Virus record (IMG/VR): IMGVR_UViG_3300025840_000245
Span: 1 to 23,732 of that record
Origin: a virus
Length of the DNA: 23,732 bases
Reading direction: 5' to 3' (one strand)
This document shows positions 21,585 through 23,732 of this stretch, in pieces. Under the pieces are notes generated by a model. That model was not told the origin of the DNA, did not search any database, and was given only the letters and a program-made list of their open reading frames with translations. How positions within the stretch are numbered: the stretch's first letter is position 1; every line of letters starts with the position of its first letter. Both the position numbers and the translations under genes were made by a program.

Positions 21585-23167
21585 TGCACCGCCTGTAGTT
21601 GTGGTGGTTGTTGAGGTTGTTGGGCTTGTGCTTCCATCTGTTTAGCCTCTGCCCCAGCTTGAATAATGCGTTGTTTCTCGGCATCATCTCGTACCAGATC
21701 GGAACTCATGCCTGTTTTCTCTGCTACCCAAGTACCAAAGTCTTCAATCTTGAACGCCATCTGCACTTGATCCGGCCCAGCAGTAGCTAAAACAAACTCT
21801 ACGGCTTGCTGAACTGCTAGAATGTCCTCAGAATCCTGTGCTCGTGCTAGTGGTGACGTAAATTTAATTTCTACATCTCTACCATCTAACTCGATAGGGG
21901 TGATTAAGCCCCTACGGATCAGGATAGATACCACGCGCTTAAGGATTGGGATCAATACTTCAGTCTGTAGTCGTCCGAATGCACTACCAATTCTCTTGGC
22001 TAACTCTCTGGACTCGATAGCAATCTCAGTTGCTGTCCTAACTGGCCCTGCTGGATCGCGCAAGTCGTTAAACATGGCAATCTTGATAGCATTTTGCAGC
22101 TCTACTATCTCGAATTGGGCCAATGCCAAGCTAGATGACGTGTCTAAACGCTGTATAGACGGATTATTGGTGTTGTTAGAACCAACTGGAATAACAATTC
22201 CTGGTGCTATAACCATATTGTATGGATTAGTAACCCCATCGTCGGTTGCAGTGTACATTCCTGCTAGGTCAATAGCGGCCTTCTGCAATACGAACTCTTT
22301 AGACTTGTTTAGTGACTTAACATCGGGCAGTGTTTGCATCGCTGGCCCTCTACCGCGTACCTCACCAGAGACTTTGGTGTACCGTCCAGTCACCCAAGGG
22401 GATGAATTACCAAAATCTTCTACCCATGACAGCCTTTCTTCCTGTTTAACCCATAGGCAACCGTAGTATTTCTTGTCTTTAGGGTCATAAACCACGCCTT
22501 CAGACACTTCTACCTCGGTATCAGGCTTGTTATCAATCATGTTTTGGACGTTGGTAGATGGTTGGAACCCTTTCCACATCCTTTCAAGCAATCTAGCCTT
22601 GACCTTGAACCGTCTCCAATGGGTTTCGATGGTACCGTTTGGCCCTTCTTCAAAGGCTATACCCTTCTGAGGAATACAGTTAAAGACAATAGGCATGGAA
22701 TCGTCTTCTGTTTCGTCAATCTTGAGCGTAGCAGTGCCGATTAACAGGTCTAATGCGGCCTCATAGAACTGAGTACCGAAGTTAGACCGATTAATATAGT
22801 CAAAAACTATCTCTGCTTGCTTCTCTAGGTTCTCTCTGATCTGCTTCTCGGTGACGTTGAAGTCTCCGGTCTCCAGTAGATTGAGAATTTCGTTCGACGG
22901 GTTGAATGTAGCCCATCTAGCCCAGATCGGAGCGATGTTTTCTTGGAGTTTGCTAGCGCCCTGCTGGATAGCAGTTAATGACGTAGAGTCAAATATGCGA
23001 TCCATCTTCTTTTGACCCTTGTCTTCGATCTCAAACAGGTTTCTTTGGGGTAAGAAGTACTCGTAAACGCTTGTTAGTTGATCGTGCCACTTGGCCTCAG
23101 AATCAAACGCCCTACTCTCTCGGCTCTTTAGGTCTTGGAGCGAACCAAGATGCGGGGGAAGTTTCAT
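21581..23167 (-). CDS. Portal protein (head-to-tail connector, T7 gp8-like)
   Basis: This 528-residue protein is the podovirus portal (T7 gp8 is 536 residues), the dodecameric ring through which DNA enters the head. Typical elements are LKSRESRAFDSEAKWHDQLT near the N-terminus, MDRIFDSTSLTAIQQGASKL at about 55-75, NFGTQFYEAALDLLIGTATL, LNKSKEFVLQKAAIDL, and the C-terminal region with GPVRTATEIAIESRELAKRIG and FGRLQTEVLIPILKRV. The C-terminal about 20 residues are Gln/Pro-rich and probably disordered. The ATG overlaps the preceding TAA as TAATG. This is the most secure assignment in the window; no terminase lies beside it here. Confidence 0.93.
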   Translation of the reverse strand: MKLPPHLGSLQDLKSRESRAFDSEAKWHDQLTSVYEYFLPQRNLFEIEDKGQKKMDRIFDSTSLTAIQQGASKLQENIAPIWARWATFNPSNEILNLLETGDFNVTEKQIRENLEKQAEIVFDYINRSNFGTQFYEAALDLLIGTATLKIDETEDDSMPIVFNCIPQKGIAFEEGPNGTIETHWRRFKVKARLLERMWKGFQPSTNVQNMIDNKPDTEVEVSEGVVYDPKDKKYYGCLWVKQEERLSWVEDFGNSSPWVTGRYTKVSGEVRGRGPAMQTLPDVKSLNKSKEFVLQKAAIDLAGMYTATDDGVTNPYNMVIAPGIVIPVGSNNTNNPSIQRLDTSSSLALAQFEIVELQNAIKIAMFNDLRDPAGPVRTATEIAIESRELAKRIGSAFGRLQTEVLIPILKRVVSILIRRGLITPIELDGRDVEIKFTSPLARAQDSEDILAVQQAVEFVLATAGPDQVQMAFKIEDFGTWVAEKTGMSSDLVRDDAEKQRIIQAGAEAKQMEAQAQQPQQPPQLQAVQ

Positions 23168-23484
23168 TATCTTGTGCCCATTGTTGAAGTCATGAGTCCA
23201 GCACGAGCAGCAGCAGCAGCTCCACGTCTACCAGCACCAGCTAAACCGCCTAACATTGAGCGTCCAGCAGATCCAGCAGCACCTCTAGCACCACGAGCAC
23301 CAGTAGCAGCCTCGGCCCTAGTACGGGGAGCACCACCAAGCAATGAGCCTGACCCTAACTTGCCTCTAGCCAATGCCTTAAAGCGTTGTTCCTGTTCTGC
23401 TATCTCCTCATCGAGTGCGCGTTGTTGTCTTTCTGTTACCGCTACTTCTTGAGCCGTTGGTTTAGGTGCCTTTGGTTTCTTCAC
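23167..23484 (-). CDS. Low-complexity Gly/Ala/Arg-rich phage protein (105 aa)
   Basis: This 105-residue protein has two parts. Residues 1-50 form a charged helix ending in EQRFKALARGKLGSGSLLGG, a motif I have seen in small proteins encoded just before podovirus portals. Residues 55-100 are almost only Ala, Gly, Arg and Ser, encoded partly by a run of GCT repeats (minus strand, 23220-23206). The start is a GTG overlapping the upstream TGA as GTGA. The positive, disordered tail might bind nucleic acid or another head protein; this is conjecture. The repeat is a possible site of length variation. Confidence 0.75.
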   Translation of the reverse strand: MKKPKAPKPTAQEVAVTERQQRALDEEIAEQEQRFKALARGKLGSGSLLGGAPRTRAEAATGARGARGAAGSAGRSMLGGLAGAGRRGAAAAARAGLMTSTMGTR

Positions 23485-23732
23485 TTTGTTCTCTCCAGAT
23501 ATTTGTATAACTGAAACGGTGTCCAGATGAATGGTCGGTTAATGCCTAGGATTTGTTTTGCATGTCCTACGCATGTATTGAGCATGAATAACGATTGCCT
23601 TGTGGTCTTACGATCGATTTTAACAATGATAACCTCCTCGATTTTATCCATTTGTCGATCGATAGTAAACAAGTCCACATAGTGTACGGTCTTGGCGTAT
23701 ATGATCCATCGGCCTCTATCTGCTATGGTGAT
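23481..23732 (-). CDS. Partial phage protein running off the right end (possible permuted papain-like fold)
   Basis: The frame is open from the right edge of the window to its TGA at 23481, so the 5' part of the gene is missing; an internal GTG at 23678 is not necessarily the start. The visible 83 residues read through RGRWIIYAKTVHYVDLFTID, then IEEVIIVKIDRKTTRQSL, and end FMLNTCVGHAKQILGINRPF followed by WTPFQLYKYL. A histidine strand followed about 45 residues later by a cysteine at the start of a helix (NTCVGHAK) resembles circularly permuted NlpC/P60 (papain-like) peptidases, and the GI---F-WTP-QLY-YL end is familiar from phage proteins. The enzyme suggestion is weak; calling it a conserved phage protein is safer. 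Confidence 0.7.
   Translation of the reverse strand: MTIADRGRWIIYAKTVHYVDLFTIDRQMDKIEEVIIVKIDRKTTRQSLFMLNTCVGHAKQILGINRPFIWTPFQLYKYLERTK

Noticed and set aside
21822-22466. Long plus-strand open frame (214 codons) opposite the portal gene
   Set aside because: It is antisense to a secure portal gene, has low-complexity Ser/Ile-rich composition and no recognisable motif or ribosome site; it reflects the codon use of the opposite strand.

Overview
The window is a stretch of a lytic-type, short-tailed (podovirus-like) bacteriophage genome with a T7-like virion. The minus strand, read from right to left, carries almost the whole morphogenesis module in the classic order: portal, scaffold, major capsid protein, tail adaptor (gp11-like), nozzle (gp12-like), three internal virion/ejection proteins (gp14-, gp15- and gp16-like), tail fibre/tailspike genes, then a lysis-type cassette of very small genes ending in an M15-family endolysin. 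I see no integrase, repressor, tRNA, CRISPR array or insertion sequence. Many small proteins are of types I associate with marine and uncultured podoviruses. The host cannot be named from this window, but it is probably an aquatic Gram-negative bacterium (inference).

Layout. 1-898 (plus strand): the end of a replication/recombination module, a DUF1071/Sak-type single-strand annealing protein followed by a small protein with an SSB-like acidic tail. 899-929: a hairpin between convergent transcription units. 927-2338 (minus): M15 endolysin and five small genes, four of which (1271-1426, 1701-1832, 2016-2171, 2171-2338) are under 60 codons and easily missed. 2346-8197: two small virion-type proteins, two beta-helix tailspike proteins and one fibre protein. 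8252-15106: three internal virion proteins, including a 1571-residue one. 15106-20060: nozzle, an accessory virion protein, tail adaptor, a small paralogue of the accessory protein, and the major capsid protein. 20061-20239: the only substantial non-coding region, a structured capsid leader with a promoter-like sequence, a long stem, a possible pseudoknot and a parS-like 16-mer. 20240-23732: scaffold, two small genes, portal, a low-complexity small gene and a gene running off the right end. The terminase is not in the window.

How it works together. Minus-strand genes are packed tightly: most junctions are ATGA, GTGA or TAATG overlaps, suggesting translational coupling. The few gaps (capsid leader, the UUCG hairpin after the 85-aa gene, the gaps before the tailspikes and before the 84-aa gene) are where expression is probably reset. 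Portal, scaffold and capsid build the procapsid; the gp11- and gp12-like proteins build the tail; the gp14/15/16-like proteins are expected to form the ejection channel; the tailspikes and fibre bind and probably degrade surface glycans; the small membrane proteins plus the M15 peptidase lyse the cell.

The observations most worth a second look are the parS-like site and RNA structure upstream of the capsid gene, a discoidin-like domain inserted in the nozzle protein, a duplicated virion domain flanking the tail adaptor gene, a tailspike lacking its own virion anchor, and the cassette of tiny overlapping lysis-side genes.
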